Shown in pieces: positions 1-8,154 of a stretch of 18,410 nucleotides of DNA (the first letter of the stretch is position 1; the number at the start of each line of letters is the position of its first letter). Where the stretch lies: contig WQUF01000466.1 of assembly GCA_009785875.1 (NCBI GenBank), positions 1 to 18,410 of the forward strand, given 5' to 3'. The notes under the pieces are model-generated. The model ran no database searches, was not told where the DNA came from, and was given only the letters and a program-made list of their open reading frames with translations. The stretch comes from Oscillospiraceae bacterium. Its GTDB lineage: Bacteria; Bacillota; Clostridia; Clostridiales; Clostridiaceae. Both the position numbers and the translations under genes were made by a program.

Positions 1-1585
1 AATCCGTATAGAGCATCCTTGAAAGCTGCAATGTATCTATTACAGTAAAATCATGATCAAGACCTTGTCTTTTGCAGTTTATATTTATAAACGATATATC
101 AAAAGATGCATTATGGGCGACTAAATTAGCATCTCTGCAAAATCTTATAAATGCTGGAAGAACATCCTCAATGCTCTCTTTTCCTTCTAGCATGTCATCG
201 GTTATATTCGTAATCTCCACGATCTTTGAAGGAAGTTTTCTATGCGGATTTATGAGTTTAGAAAAACTATCCACTATCTCTCCATCTTTGATTTTCACAG
301 CACCTATCTCGATTATAGTGTCTTTTTCTGGTGAAAACCCTGTGGTCTCGATATCAAATGCTACAAATTCATCGTCTATATTCTTATCTGCCGGATTTAA
401 TACTATCTTTGCATCATCGTCAATCATATACCCTTCAACGCCATAGAGCACTTTGACTCCATATTTTTTACTTGCCTCCATTGCTTCAGGGAAAGCTTGA
501 ACTACTCCATGATCTGTAAGCCCAATAGCCTTATGCCCCCATTTAGCTGCTCTTTTTATCATATCTTCCATAGAAGTTATAGCATCCATAGCACTCATTT
601 TTGTATGTAAATGGAGCTCAATGCGTTTTTCTTCTGCAGCATCAATTCTTGTCTCTCTATCGATCTTTACTATATCTTGAGCCATTAAAACCAGTTCTTT
701 AGAAAATGTATCGTAAATTAAATTGCCTCTTATCTTGCCATAAAAGCCAGGCTTAATATTTAGAGTAACACTTTCTGCATCCTGTTCTTTTAAGAAGAAT
801 TTTATGAGGATAGACGACGTAAAATCTGTAAAATAAATATTGTATAATTTCTTCAGTGTCTTTGTTAGAACTATATCGACTTTAAAAATCTCACCACAGA
901 GAGCGATCTTCCCCATAGGTTCATTTAATTCGATTATATCGAGAGTTATATCATTAAAATCTTTCCCAATGACCACACCTTTACTTTCAGTAGATTTTTT
1001 CTTCGCTTCTTTTTGCGGTAAGACTGGTTTAGATTCTGCTTTTATCTCGGAAACTTTCTTAGGAGCATCGGTTTTTATCGTATCTCTATCTTTATTATAT
1101 TCTAAACTTGCAAATAATTTCTCATCAAAAGCTAGTTCCACATTATATTTTAAATTAAATTTATCTTCAATTATTTTGCTAAACTTCTTCGTAAAAAAGG
1201 CAGCCTCTAAAATATTGGATATGTATTTGTTGCAATGATATATGATGATTTTTTCATCTTTAAACTCTCTTTCACAATTAAACAAAATCATCTTGCTCAT
1301 AGGCATTTCATCTTCTATATGTTGTACAAGTTCTCCCCAATAATGCTCTAAGATATATTCCATTGTTAAGTTTTCATAATTTCTATTTAATATTACCTCT
1401 ATTTTATTACAAAAATTAATATTATCATTTAAACATCGTTTAAATGATAATATTTTATCTGAGTCTTCTTCTTTTGCTATAATAAATACCTTTAATATAT
1501 TTGATTTCTTTAAATATTGTATTTTTTTTAGGTTAAAGTTAAACTGAGAAATATTCTCTAAAATCGATTTTTGCAGATTCTCCAT
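1..1585 (-). CDS. polC: DNA polymerase III alpha subunit PolC, N-terminal part (3' end outside window)
   Basis: Gram-positive replicative DNA polymerase with built-in 3'-5' proofreading. Only the first 528 codons are visible; the family is about 1,430 residues, so the rest of the PHP region and the polymerase core lie beyond the left edge. In order: a variable N-terminal domain (about 1-200), an OB-fold region (about 205-310), a PHP-domain start with the HLHTKMSAMDA motif near residue 325, then the inserted DEDDh exonuclease with motif I (FDIETTG, near 411) and motif II (HNASFD, near 490). The ATG at 1585 is preceded by AAGGTGG with 8 nt spacing, which fixes the start. It follows rseP by 75 nt in the same direction. 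Oddity: a 17-bp perfect inverted repeat lies inside codons 44-56. Identity is from recognised motifs and is very secure. Confidence 0.96.
   Translation of the reverse strand, partial: MENLQKSILENISQFNFNLKKIQYLKKSNILKVFIIAKEEDSDKILSFKRCLNDNINFCNKIEVILNRNYENLTMEYILEHYWGELVQHIEDEMPMSKMILFNCEREFKDEKIIIYHCNKYISNILEAAFFTKKFSKIIEDKFNLKYNVELAFDEKLFASLEYNKDRDTIKTDAPKKVSEIKAESKPVLPQKEAKKKSTESKGVVIGKDFNDITLDIIELNEPMGKIALCGEIFKVDIVLTKTLKKLYNIYFTDFTSSILIKFFLKEQDAESVTLNIKPGFYGKIRGNLIYDTFSKELVLMAQDIVKIDRETRIDAAEEKRIELHLHTKMSAMDAITSMEDMIKRAAKWGHKAIGLTDHGVVQAFPEAMEASKKYGVKVLYGVEGYMIDDDAKIVLNPADKNIDDEFVAFDIETTGFSPEKDTIIEIGAVKIKDGEIVDSFSKLINPHRKLPSKIVEITNITDDMLEGKESIEDVLPAFIRFCRDANLVAHNASFDISFININCKRQGLDHDFTVIDTLQLSRMLYTD
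1418..1454. repeat. 17-bp perfect inverted repeat within polC
   Basis: Left arm AATATTATCATTTAAAC (1418-1434), loop ATC, right arm its exact reverse complement (1438-1454). It lies wholly inside the polC reading frame, in the variable N-terminal domain, and would form a long AU-rich hairpin in the mRNA about 130-170 nt after the start codon. No T-tract follows it in either direction, so it is not an intrinsic terminator. Its function is unknown. Confidence 0.9.
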
Positions 1586-1660
1586 GAAAACTACCACCTT
1601 ATAGGAATAGATAAGTGCCTATTTCTCATACAAGATATTTTTTCTTAACTATAGATAAAA

Positions 1661-2929
1661 TTAAAATTTTATAGGAAAAAATATATCCTTAAAAATCATA
1701 AACACCATAAGTGCCATTAAAAACATATATCCAAAATAATTAAGGCTTTCAACAAGTTTTTGATTAGCTTTTCTTCTAGATATGATTTCATATAGGAAAA
1801 TTACAATTTGACCACCGTCTAAAGCTGGAAATGGCAATAAATTCATTATGCCTAAATTTAAATTGATGAAAGCTATTATTGTAATCAATGGTAAGGCACC
1901 TTGCTCCGTTGCTGCAGATGTAACCCTTATTAAACTTATGGGACCACCTACTTCATTCATATGAGCCTGCCCTCTAAACAAAGTCCCGAAAAATCCAATT
2001 ATTTGTTTGAACAAAGAAATAGATTGATTAATTCCATACTTTGCTCCTTCTATAAATGAAGGATGATCGTCATATTTAGGGTTTATTCCAATAGTATAAC
2101 TATCAGATTTCACTGGTGTTATATTAAATGATAAAATAGCTCCATTACGATTTATTTCTAAATTAACGCTTTCACCATTATTCTTAGCCATATATTTGCT
2201 AAACTCATCGTAATTTGAAATCGTAATGCCATCAACACCTACTATTACATCTCCTTCTAATAAACCATTTTCTTTTGCTGGATATCCATCTATAAGCGTT
2301 GCTATTTTAGGAAGAGGTTTACTGTTATCGTCGTATGCAGGATTGAAGCCTAGTATATATCCCTTTACAGGCATCACATATATATCTTTTTTTGCTCCAT
2401 CTCTTTTAATTGTAAGCAAAATTTTCTGACCTTGACTATTTTGAACTTCTATCTCTAGATCAGTATATGTAAATATTTTACTTTTATTTACTGCTAATAT
2501 CTCATCATCTAACATGACTCCAGCTTCCCTAGATGGTGACAAAGCATTGAAAGTAGCTACCGAATTTAGAACTACTCCAGTTGCAAAAGAAATAGTAACA
2601 AAAATAATCAAAGCAGTGATGATATTTATTAATGGACCTGCAATCACTACAGACAGCTTTCGCCACGGTGCTTTTGAACTAAAACTCCTTTGACTATCGA
2701 CTTCGCTCTCTTCTCCTAGCATTTTAACATATCCACCAAAAGGAAGGATTCTAACATTATATTGAGTTTCTTTTCCCTTTATTCCAAAGAGCTTAGGTCC
2801 CATACCTAATGAAAATTCTTCCACCATTATTCCATTTAATTTAGCTATAAAAAAATGACCAAGTTCATGGATTATTACAATTATTCCAAAAGCTAAGATT
2901 GCAATAATTATATATACAATTTGTGACAT
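1661..2929 (-). CDS. rseP: RseP/RasP-type site-2 zinc metalloprotease (M50B) with two PDZ domains
   Basis: Membrane-embedded intramembrane protease that in this family cleaves anti-sigma factors, and in Gram-positives also signal peptide remnants and FtsL. The active site HELGH is at residues 21-25 in the first membrane segment. The second motif, NLLPFPALDG with the zinc-binding Asp at 371, lies near the C-terminus, followed by a last membrane helix (about 398-418). Between them are two PDZ-like units (about 120-190 and 205-277), each ending in a matching YxxGxNPxYDD stretch (191-201 and 278-288). At 422 residues it is longer than the usual single-PDZ clostridial form of about 340, which the extra unit explains. 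The ATG at 2929 sits after GGAGG, only 8 nt after dxr, so the two are probably translationally linked. Substrate is not visible here. Confidence 0.95.
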   Translation of the reverse strand: MSQIVYIIIAILAFGIIVIIHELGHFFIAKLNGIMVEEFSLGMGPKLFGIKGKETQYNVRILPFGGYVKMLGEESEVDSQRSFSSKAPWRKLSVVIAGPLINIITALIIFVTISFATGVVLNSVATFNALSPSREAGVMLDDEILAVNKSKIFTYTDLEIEVQNSQGQKILLTIKRDGAKKDIYVMPVKGYILGFNPAYDDNSKPLPKIATLIDGYPAKENGLLEGDVIVGVDGITISNYDEFSKYMAKNNGESVNLEINRNGAILSFNITPVKSDSYTIGINPKYDDHPSFIEGAKYGINQSISLFKQIIGFFGTLFRGQAHMNEVGGPISLIRVTSAATEQGALPLITIIAFINLNLGIMNLLPFPALDGGQIVIFLYEIISRRKANQKLVESLNYFGYMFLMALMVFMIFKDIFFPIKF

Positions 2930-2937
2930 CGTTATTG

Positions 2938-4092
2938 TTAACCTCCGATTCTATAAACGTATTCCCTAACCTTTTTATCTATATAAATAAGTTCTTCTAT
3001 TTGAAGACTCTCCTTATTTTCAAATTTATTTAAAGCTCTTTCTATAATATTCCCAATTTGTAAAAAAGTAATTTTATCTTTTAAAAATAAATCTACACAG
3101 GCTTCATTTGCACCATTTAAAATGCAAGGTAAAGCTCCACCTTCTTTTATAGCTTCATAGGCTAATTTTAAGCATTTAAAAGTATTTAAGTCTGGTTTTT
3201 CAAAAGTAAGTTCTTTAATATCATAAAAATTTATCCTATTTATTATTCTATTTGCCCTCTTTGGATAATTAAGCGCAAATTGAATTGGCAATCTCATATC
3301 TGGTGAAGATATTTGAGCGATAACAGATCCATCCACATATTCAACCATGGAATGAATTTTAGATTGTGGATGTACTACTATTTCTATATTTTCTTCACTG
3401 ATTCCATAAAGCCAATACGCTTCGATTAATTCTAATCCTTTATTCATAAGCGTAGATGAATCTATAGTTATTTTAGGACCCATATTCCAATTTGGATGTT
3501 TAAGAGCATCTTCCTTTGTCACATGTTCTAATCTTTCTAAAGAATATCCTCTAAATGGTCCTCCAGATGCAGTCAATAAAATCTTATAAACTTCTTCTTT
3601 ATTATTGCCCATTAAGCATTGAAAAATAGCACTATGTTCTGAATCAACAGGTAAAATTTTAACGCCTACTTCCCTAGCAAGTGACATGATTATCTTCCCA
3701 CCCACTACTAATGTCTCTTTATTAGCAAGTGCGATAGTCTTCTTATGTTTTATAGCCTCGACAGTTGGAACAAGTCCTATCATCCCAACTACTGCAGTTA
3801 CCACTATATCAATTTCATCTAAAATGCAAATTTTGATATTGCCTTCTTGCCCTATAAATAATTCAAATTTTAATCCTGTGGTCTCTTTATATTTTGCAAT
3901 TTCCTCATAGCAATTTTCATCAAAACACGATACATACTTAGGAGAAAATTCTTCGATGATATTTATTAGCTTCTTATGATCTCTATTTGCTGAAATTGCT
4001 ATGAGTTTAAGCTCATCTCTTTGATTTCTTATGCATTCTAATGTTTGAAGACCAATAGAGCCAGTCACTCCTAAAACTGAAATATTTTTCAT
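2938..4092 (-). CDS. dxr: 1-deoxy-D-xylulose 5-phosphate reductoisomerase
   Basis: Cytosolic enzyme that converts DXP to 2-C-methyl-D-erythritol 4-phosphate with NADPH, the first committed step of the MEP isoprenoid pathway. At 384 residues it is of normal length. The NADPH-binding GVTGSIG is at 8-14. The metal-binding D150 and E152 lie in PVDSEHSAIFQ, the substrate loop TASGGPFR is at 174-181, and the NKGLE motif at 217-221 supplies the third metal ligand. The ATG at 4092 has AGGAGG upstream. It lies between cdsA and rseP; with uppS close by, the operon joins isoprenoid precursor supply to undecaprenyl carrier synthesis. Confidence 0.97.
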   Translation of the reverse strand: MKNISVLGVTGSIGLQTLECIRNQRDELKLIAISANRDHKKLINIIEEFSPKYVSCFDENCYEEIAKYKETTGLKFELFIGQEGNIKICILDEIDIVVTAVVGMIGLVPTVEAIKHKKTIALANKETLVVGGKIIMSLAREVGVKILPVDSEHSAIFQCLMGNNKEEVYKILLTASGGPFRGYSLERLEHVTKEDALKHPNWNMGPKITIDSSTLMNKGLELIEAYWLYGISEENIEIVVHPQSKIHSMVEYVDGSVIAQISSPDMRLPIQFALNYPKRANRIINRINFYDIKELTFEKPDLNTFKCLKLAYEAIKEGGALPCILNGANEACVDLFLKDKITFLQIGNIIERALNKFENKESLQIEELIYIDKKVREYVYRIGG

Positions 4093-4143
4093 AGACCCTC
4101 CTAATAATCATTATATTATCCATTAAGCGATTTTAGTCAAACT

Positions 4144-4962
4144 TTATAATTTTAATATTATACTTAAATATAAAAATATTGCCATGTTATTAAAAAGTAC
4201 ACTATCAAATCTATCCAGCATTCCACCATGCGCTGGTATTATATGACTAAAGTCTTTAATGCCATTATATCTTTTAATAGATGAAGCTACTAGATCACCC
4301 ATCTGCCCAACAATCCCAGCAATTATTCCCATAAATAAGAAGTGAATCAATGATATATTTAAAGTTTTCCCAAAAACAACTCCAACTAGCATACTTACGC
4401 CTACAGAACCAATTATTCCACCGATTGAACCTTCCACAGTTTTTTTAGGACTTATGGATTCACTCAATTTTATTCTTCCAAAATTTTTACCAATATAGTA
4501 GGCTAAGATGTCACAGCACCAGGTAGTTATTAAAGGAATCCATATCAATAAATTTCCTTTTGGCATTGCATCTATGAGTAAAAGTAAACTCCAGGGAATA
4601 GATATATACATTGAAGGTATAAAGGTTACAAAGGCATCTATAATATTGTTTTTTTTAGAAAATAATGTATAACCCAAACAAACGAGTAAAAACAAAACAA
4701 ATATCATAAGTAAATGATTTTCATCGATTTCATTACCTAGTAGGAATACATAAAAAATTACATTAAATAATATTCCTAGATATAAATTAGCATGTATATC
4801 CCTATTAGTAAAAGCATGGTAGAACTCATATATGCAAATTGAACTTAAAACTAATAAACCGTATCTTAAAACCTCTCCTCCAAAAATCAATAATAGCAAA
4901 AGAGGCGAAAATAATAGCATCCCTAAAACTCTATTATCAGTTTTAATAACTTTATTGATCAT
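4144..4962 (-). CDS. cdsA: Phosphatidate cytidylyltransferase (CDP-diglyceride synthase)
   Basis: Integral membrane enzyme that makes CDP-diacylglycerol from phosphatidate and CTP, the branch point for phospholipids. It has many hydrophobic segments through its length, the conserved SPKKTVEGSIGG loop near residue 171, and the C-terminal family signature ending HGGMLDRFDSVLF near residue 250, with the metal-binding Asp. Two ATGs are adjacent (4965 and 4962). The GGAGG upstream is 3 nt from the first and 6 nt from the second, so the second (272 residues) is taken here. Either start overlaps or touches the uppS stop codon, which implies coupled translation. Confidence 0.95.
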   Translation of the reverse strand: MINKVIKTDNRVLGMLLFSPLLLLLIFGGEVLRYGLLVLSSICIYEFYHAFTNRDIHANLYLGILFNVIFYVFLLGNEIDENHLLMIFVLFLLVCLGYTLFSKKNNIIDAFVTFIPSMYISIPWSLLLLIDAMPKGNLLIWIPLITTWCCDILAYYIGKNFGRIKLSESISPKKTVEGSIGGIIGSVGVSMLVGVVFGKTLNISLIHFLFMGIIAGIVGQMGDLVASSIKRYNGIKDFSHIIPAHGGMLDRFDSVLFNNMAIFLYLSIILKL

Positions 4963-5717
4963 CATACACCTCCAAAACGCCTATCCCTTTTTTGATAATC
5001 TAAAATTGCTCTCCTTAAATGCTCTATTCTAAAATCTGGCCAAAATATATTTGAAAACCAAAATTCTGAATAAGCGCATTGCCATATTAAAAAATTGCTC
5101 AGCCTATACTCTCCGGAAGGTCTTATCACAATATCAGGATCTGGCATTCCAGAAGTATAAAGGTGATCAGAAATCATATTTTCATCCACATCGTCGATAG
5201 AAATGTTACCTAGCTTAATTTCAGCATATATTTCTTTAAATGATTTTACGATTTCGCTCCTTCCTCCGTAGTTAATGCATAGATTTAAGTGAAGCCCAGT
5301 ATTATCTTTCGTTTTGTTCTTAGAATTTTTTAAATTCTTCTGACATTTTTCAGGGAGCTTAGTTATGTCTCCTATATAATTTATAACCACATTTTCTCTA
5401 TGAAGTTCATCCAGCTCTTTGACAAGATATTCAACCAACAAGTCCATGAGAAAAGAGACTTCCTCTTTTGGTCTTATCCAGTTTTCAGTTGAAAAAACAT
5501 AAACGGAAAGATATTTAATGCCAAGATTACTGCACTCACTAACTATTTTCCTCAATGCTTCAGCCCCAGCTTTATGTCCCATAGATCTTGGAAGGTTTCT
5601 CTCTTTCGCCCATCTTCCATTTCCATCCATGATTATTGCAATATGATTTGGTAATCTCTTCACATCTATTTTATCCATATCTACATCATTTTGTTCCTTT
5701 GATTGCCATAATTTCAT
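4962..5717 (-). CDS. uppS: Isoprenyl transferase (undecaprenyl diphosphate synthase)
   Basis: cis-prenyltransferase that extends farnesyl-PP with isopentenyl-PP to undecaprenyl-PP, the lipid carrier for peptidoglycan and other wall polymers. The 251 residues show the catalytic Asp31 in IAIIMDGNGRWA, the GHKAGAEAL helix, the FSTENW region near 75-80, and the C-terminal IRPSGEYRLSNFLIWQ (198-213), where Arg and Ser contact the homoallylic diphosphate. The start at 5717 is supported by GGAGG with 6 nt spacing, which gives about 23 residues before the conserved core. It lies just after a terminator-like hairpin that follows frr, and its stop overlaps the cdsA start. Confidence 0.96.
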   Translation of the reverse strand: MKLWQSKEQNDVDMDKIDVKRLPNHIAIIMDGNGRWAKERNLPRSMGHKAGAEALRKIVSECSNLGIKYLSVYVFSTENWIRPKEEVSFLMDLLVEYLVKELDELHRENVVINYIGDITKLPEKCQKNLKNSKNKTKDNTGLHLNLCINYGGRSEIVKSFKEIYAEIKLGNISIDDVDENMISDHLYTSGMPDPDIVIRPSGEYRLSNFLIWQCAYSEFWFSNIFWPDFRIEHLRRAILDYQKRDRRFGGV

Positions 5718-5731
5718 AAAATTCCTCCATG

Positions 5732-5756
5732 AAATAAAAACCTGGAAGCCCAGGTT
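5732..5756 (-). terminator. Intrinsic terminator-like hairpin between frr and uppS
   Basis: Read on the minus strand: stem AACCTGG, loop GCTT, stem CCAGGTT, followed at once by a T-rich tail (TTTTATTT). The perfect 7-bp stem and U-tract fit a Rho-independent terminator. Because uppS and cdsA continue the operon, it is probably leaky and lowers expression of the lipid genes relative to the translation genes. It starts 3 nt after the frr stop codon. Confidence 0.7.
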
Positions 5757-5759
5757 AGT

Positions 5760-6320
5760 CTATATAGCCATTATCTCTTTTTCTTTGTTTTCTATGATTT
5801 TATCGATGTCCTTAATATGATTATCTGTCTTCTTTTGAAGTTCGTTTTCTGCATTTTTTATCTCGTCTTCGGATATGTCTTCGTCTTTTTTCATTTTTTT
5901 CAATTTTTCATTAGCTTCTCTTCTAATTGCTCTAATAGCAACTTTTATATCTTCCCCTTGTTTCTTTATATTCTTTGCTAAATTCTTTCTAGTCTCTTCT
6001 GTGAGTTCTGGTACTACTAATCTTATTACATTTCCATCGCTTGATGGATTTATCCCTAGATCAGATTTTTGAATAGCCTTTTCTATATTCTTAGCAGTAG
6101 ATTTATCGTATGGAGTTATCTGCAATATTCGTGGTTCCGGTACAGATATGTTAGCTAAAGCATTTATCTTATTGTTTTTGCTGCCATAGCACTCGACTAA
6201 AATTTTATCAAGCATAGCAGCATTAGCTTTACCTGCTTTTAATGAACTCAACTCTCTTTTTAGTACATCAATGGATTTCACCATCTTTTCATCAGCATTA
6301 CTTAATAAATCCTTAATCAC
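5760..6320 (-). CDS. frr: Ribosome recycling factor
   Basis: Cytosolic factor that, with EF-G, splits the post-termination ribosome. The start is set to the GTG at 6320 rather than an in-frame GTG at 6329: the GAGGAG site (6329-6334) overlaps the upstream GTG but is 8 nt from the one at 6320. The resulting N-terminus MIKDLLSNADEKM matches the family pattern (E. coli begins MISDIRKDAEVRM), and the 186-residue length is the family norm. The KAGKANAAML segment and the lysine/glutamate-rich C-terminal helices are typical. It lies close behind pyrH, before a hairpin. Confidence 0.96.
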   Translation of the reverse strand: MIKDLLSNADEKMVKSIDVLKRELSSLKAGKANAAMLDKILVECYGSKNNKINALANISVPEPRILQITPYDKSTAKNIEKAIQKSDLGINPSSDGNVIRLVVPELTEETRKNLAKNIKKQGEDIKVAIRAIRREANEKLKKMKKDEDISEDEIKNAENELQKKTDNHIKDIDKIIENKEKEIMAI

Positions 6321-6337
6321 TTTTTTCACTCCTCTTA

Positions 6338-7039
6338 TTAATTATTGCACACTATAGTCCCAATTTTTTCACCTGAGATTGCTCTTAAAATGCTATCCTC
6401 TTCGTTTAGTCCAAAGATTATTGCAGGTATGTTGTTATCCATGCATAAAGATGCTGCTGTGGAATCGATAGCCTGCAAGCCCATCTCAAAAATATTTAAA
6501 TAGGTCAATTTATCAAACTTTTTAGCATCAGGATATATACTTGGATCCTTTTCATAAACTCCATCTACATTCTTAGCATAGAGGATCACGTCTGCTTCTA
6601 TTTCTGCTGCTCTAAGTGCTGCAACAGTATCAGTTGTAAAGTATGGATTTCCTGAACCTGCACCAAATATTACTACTCTTCCTTTTTCAAGGTGCCTCAT
6701 GGCTCTTCTTCTTATAAACGGTTCTGCTATCGCTTTCATTTCTATTGCAGTTTGAACTCTCGTTTCAACGCCAAGCCTTTCTAAAGAATCCTGGAGGGCT
6801 AGTGCATTAATACATGTAGCGAGCATTCCCATATGGTCAGCTGTAGTTCGATCCATACCTTTGCCATATCTTCCTCTCCATATATTGCCAGCACCTATTA
6901 CAATTCCAACTTCAATTTCCAAGTCTACAACTTTTTTAATTTCTTTACCGACTTTTTGTACTATTTCAAAATCTATACCAAAACCTTTATCTCCAGCTAG
7001 AGCTTCACCTGAAAGTTTTAGCATTACCCTTTTATACAT
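6338..7039 (-). CDS. pyrH: UMP kinase
   Basis: Bacterial amino-acid-kinase-fold enzyme that phosphorylates UMP to UDP with ATP; family members are inhibited by UTP and activated by GTP. At 233 residues it has the N-terminal KLSGEAL, the GAGNIWRG loop, the DRTTADHMGMLATCINALAL helix region, and the C-terminal FDKLTYL and STAASLCMDNNIP. The ATG at 7039 gives the family N-terminus YKRVMLKLSGEA, though the AGGAGG is 12 nt upstream, rather far. It follows tsf after a 110-nt gap with a hairpin and leads closely into frr. Confidence 0.97.
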   Translation of the reverse strand: MYKRVMLKLSGEALAGDKGFGIDFEIVQKVGKEIKKVVDLEIEVGIVIGAGNIWRGRYGKGMDRTTADHMGMLATCINALALQDSLERLGVETRVQTAIEMKAIAEPFIRRRAMRHLEKGRVVIFGAGSGNPYFTTDTVAALRAAEIEADVILYAKNVDGVYEKDPSIYPDAKKFDKLTYLNIFEMGLQAIDSTAASLCMDNNIPAIIFGLNEEDSILRAISGEKIGTIVCNN

Positions 7040-7113
7040 GTATATATTATACCTCCTGAAGTTATAATTTCAAATCATTTTATAGGAAAACATAAATAAA
7101 ACTAACCTTATTC

Positions 7114-7141
7114 TAAAGAGGGAACTATAGCTCCCTCTTTA
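7114..7141 (-). terminator. Hairpin downstream of tsf
   Basis: Minus-strand stem TAAAGAGGGA pairs with TCCCTCTTTA around an 8-nt centre, which can pair two bases further with one G-U. The tail after the stem (GAATAAGG) is not U-rich, so termination would be weak. It begins 8 nt after the tsf stop and may instead protect the rpsB-tsf mRNA 3' end or attenuate read-through into pyrH. Confidence 0.5.
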
Positions 7142-7149
7142 AAATAAAA

Positions 7150-8076
7150 TCAATTATTTCCTTTTATTTGTTTTTGTACTTCAGAAGCAAAATCCTCTAC
7201 TTCCTTTTCAATCCCTTCTCCTCTTTCAAATCTTACAAATTCAGTGCATTTTATCTCGCAACCGATTTCCTTTGATTTTTCAGCGATTAATTTTTTAATA
7301 GTATACTCTTGATCCCTTACCCAAACTTGTTCTAACAAGCATTTTTCCTTATAAAACTTTTGGATCTTTCCTTCAACCATTTTTTCAGCAATTTTTTCTG
7401 GCTTTCCTTCATTCATAGCCTGAACTTTATAGATTTCTCTTTCTTTCTTTAAGATATCTTCATCGATTGAATCTCTATCTAAATATGTTGGATTTGCTGC
7501 TGCAATTTGCATAGCTATATCTTTTCCTAATTGCAATAATGTATCATTAGTTTCATTGCATTCCAATTTAACAAGCACACCAATCTTCCCACCAGCATGT
7601 ATGTAGCTATTTATAGCTCCACTGGAAGTTTCCATCTTTTTAGCTCTTCTTAAAGTCATATTTTCCTTAAGCCTTGCTATTAAATTGACAACAGCGTCTT
7701 TTACAGTGACATCTTCTGGTGAAAGCTTCTCATTTAATAAGCTATCTAAATCAGAACAATTAGATATCAAATATTGATTTGCTATTGCTTTTGCTAAATT
7801 CTTAAATTCTTCATTAGCTGCAACAAAATCTGTTTCACAATTGAGTTCGATTAAAATACCAGTTTTATTATCACTTGAAATTTGACTAGCTACAATTCCT
7901 TCCGAAGCAATCCTTCCAGATTTTTTACCTGCATCTGCAAGACCTTTTTCTCTTAATATCTCTATTGCCCTTTCCTCATTACCTTCTGCTTGAACCAATG
8001 CTTTTTTACAATCCATCATCCCTGCACCAGTTTTTTGTCTCAGTCCATTTACCATTGTAGCCGTTATATTAGCCAT
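7150..8076 (-). CDS. tsf: Translation elongation factor Ts
   Basis: Nucleotide-exchange factor for EF-Tu in the cytosol. The N-terminal UBA-like domain carries TGAGMMDCKKAL (about 16-27), and the core has the family signature ELNCETDFVAANEEF (about 77-91), with Asp and Phe that disturb the EF-Tu nucleotide site. The 308 residues are slightly longer than the roughly 290 usual in Bacillus. The ATG at 8076 follows GGAGGAG. It lies 78 nt after rpsB, with a hairpin in the gap, as in most bacteria. Confidence 0.97.
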   Translation of the reverse strand: MANITATMVNGLRQKTGAGMMDCKKALVQAEGNEERAIEILREKGLADAGKKSGRIASEGIVASQISSDNKTGILIELNCETDFVAANEEFKNLAKAIANQYLISNCSDLDSLLNEKLSPEDVTVKDAVVNLIARLKENMTLRRAKKMETSSGAINSYIHAGGKIGVLVKLECNETNDTLLQLGKDIAMQIAAANPTYLDRDSIDEDILKKEREIYKVQAMNEGKPEKIAEKMVEGKIQKFYKEKCLLEQVWVRDQEYTIKKLIAEKSKEIGCEIKCTEFVRFERGEGIEKEVEDFASEVQKQIKGNN

Positions 8077-8106
8077 TTTATCTCCTCCTATATGATTATT
8101 TTATAA

Positions 8107-8133
8107 AAGGTAAATGAGAAACTCATCTACCTT
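8107..8133 (-). terminator. Hairpin between rpsB and tsf (weak terminator or attenuator)
   Basis: Minus-strand AAGGTAGATGAG pairs with CTCATTTACCTT over 12 bp (one G-U) around a TTT loop. The tail TTATAAAAT is only partly U-rich. It lies 21 nt after the rpsB stop and would plausibly lower tsf transcription relative to rpsB or stabilise the rpsB 3' end. Confidence 0.55.
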
Positions 8134-8154
8134 CAAAATTATTATATGCTACTA

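Noticed and set aside
72..1238. Plus-strand open frames opposite polC
   Set aside because: They are antisense shadows; the minus frame is a clear PolC with PHP and exonuclease motifs.
7040..7068. TTGAAA-N16-TATAAT just upstream of pyrH
   Set aside because: Transcription would start almost at the ATG and exclude the AGGAGG site, so the TATAAT is probably chance in an AT-rich spacer.
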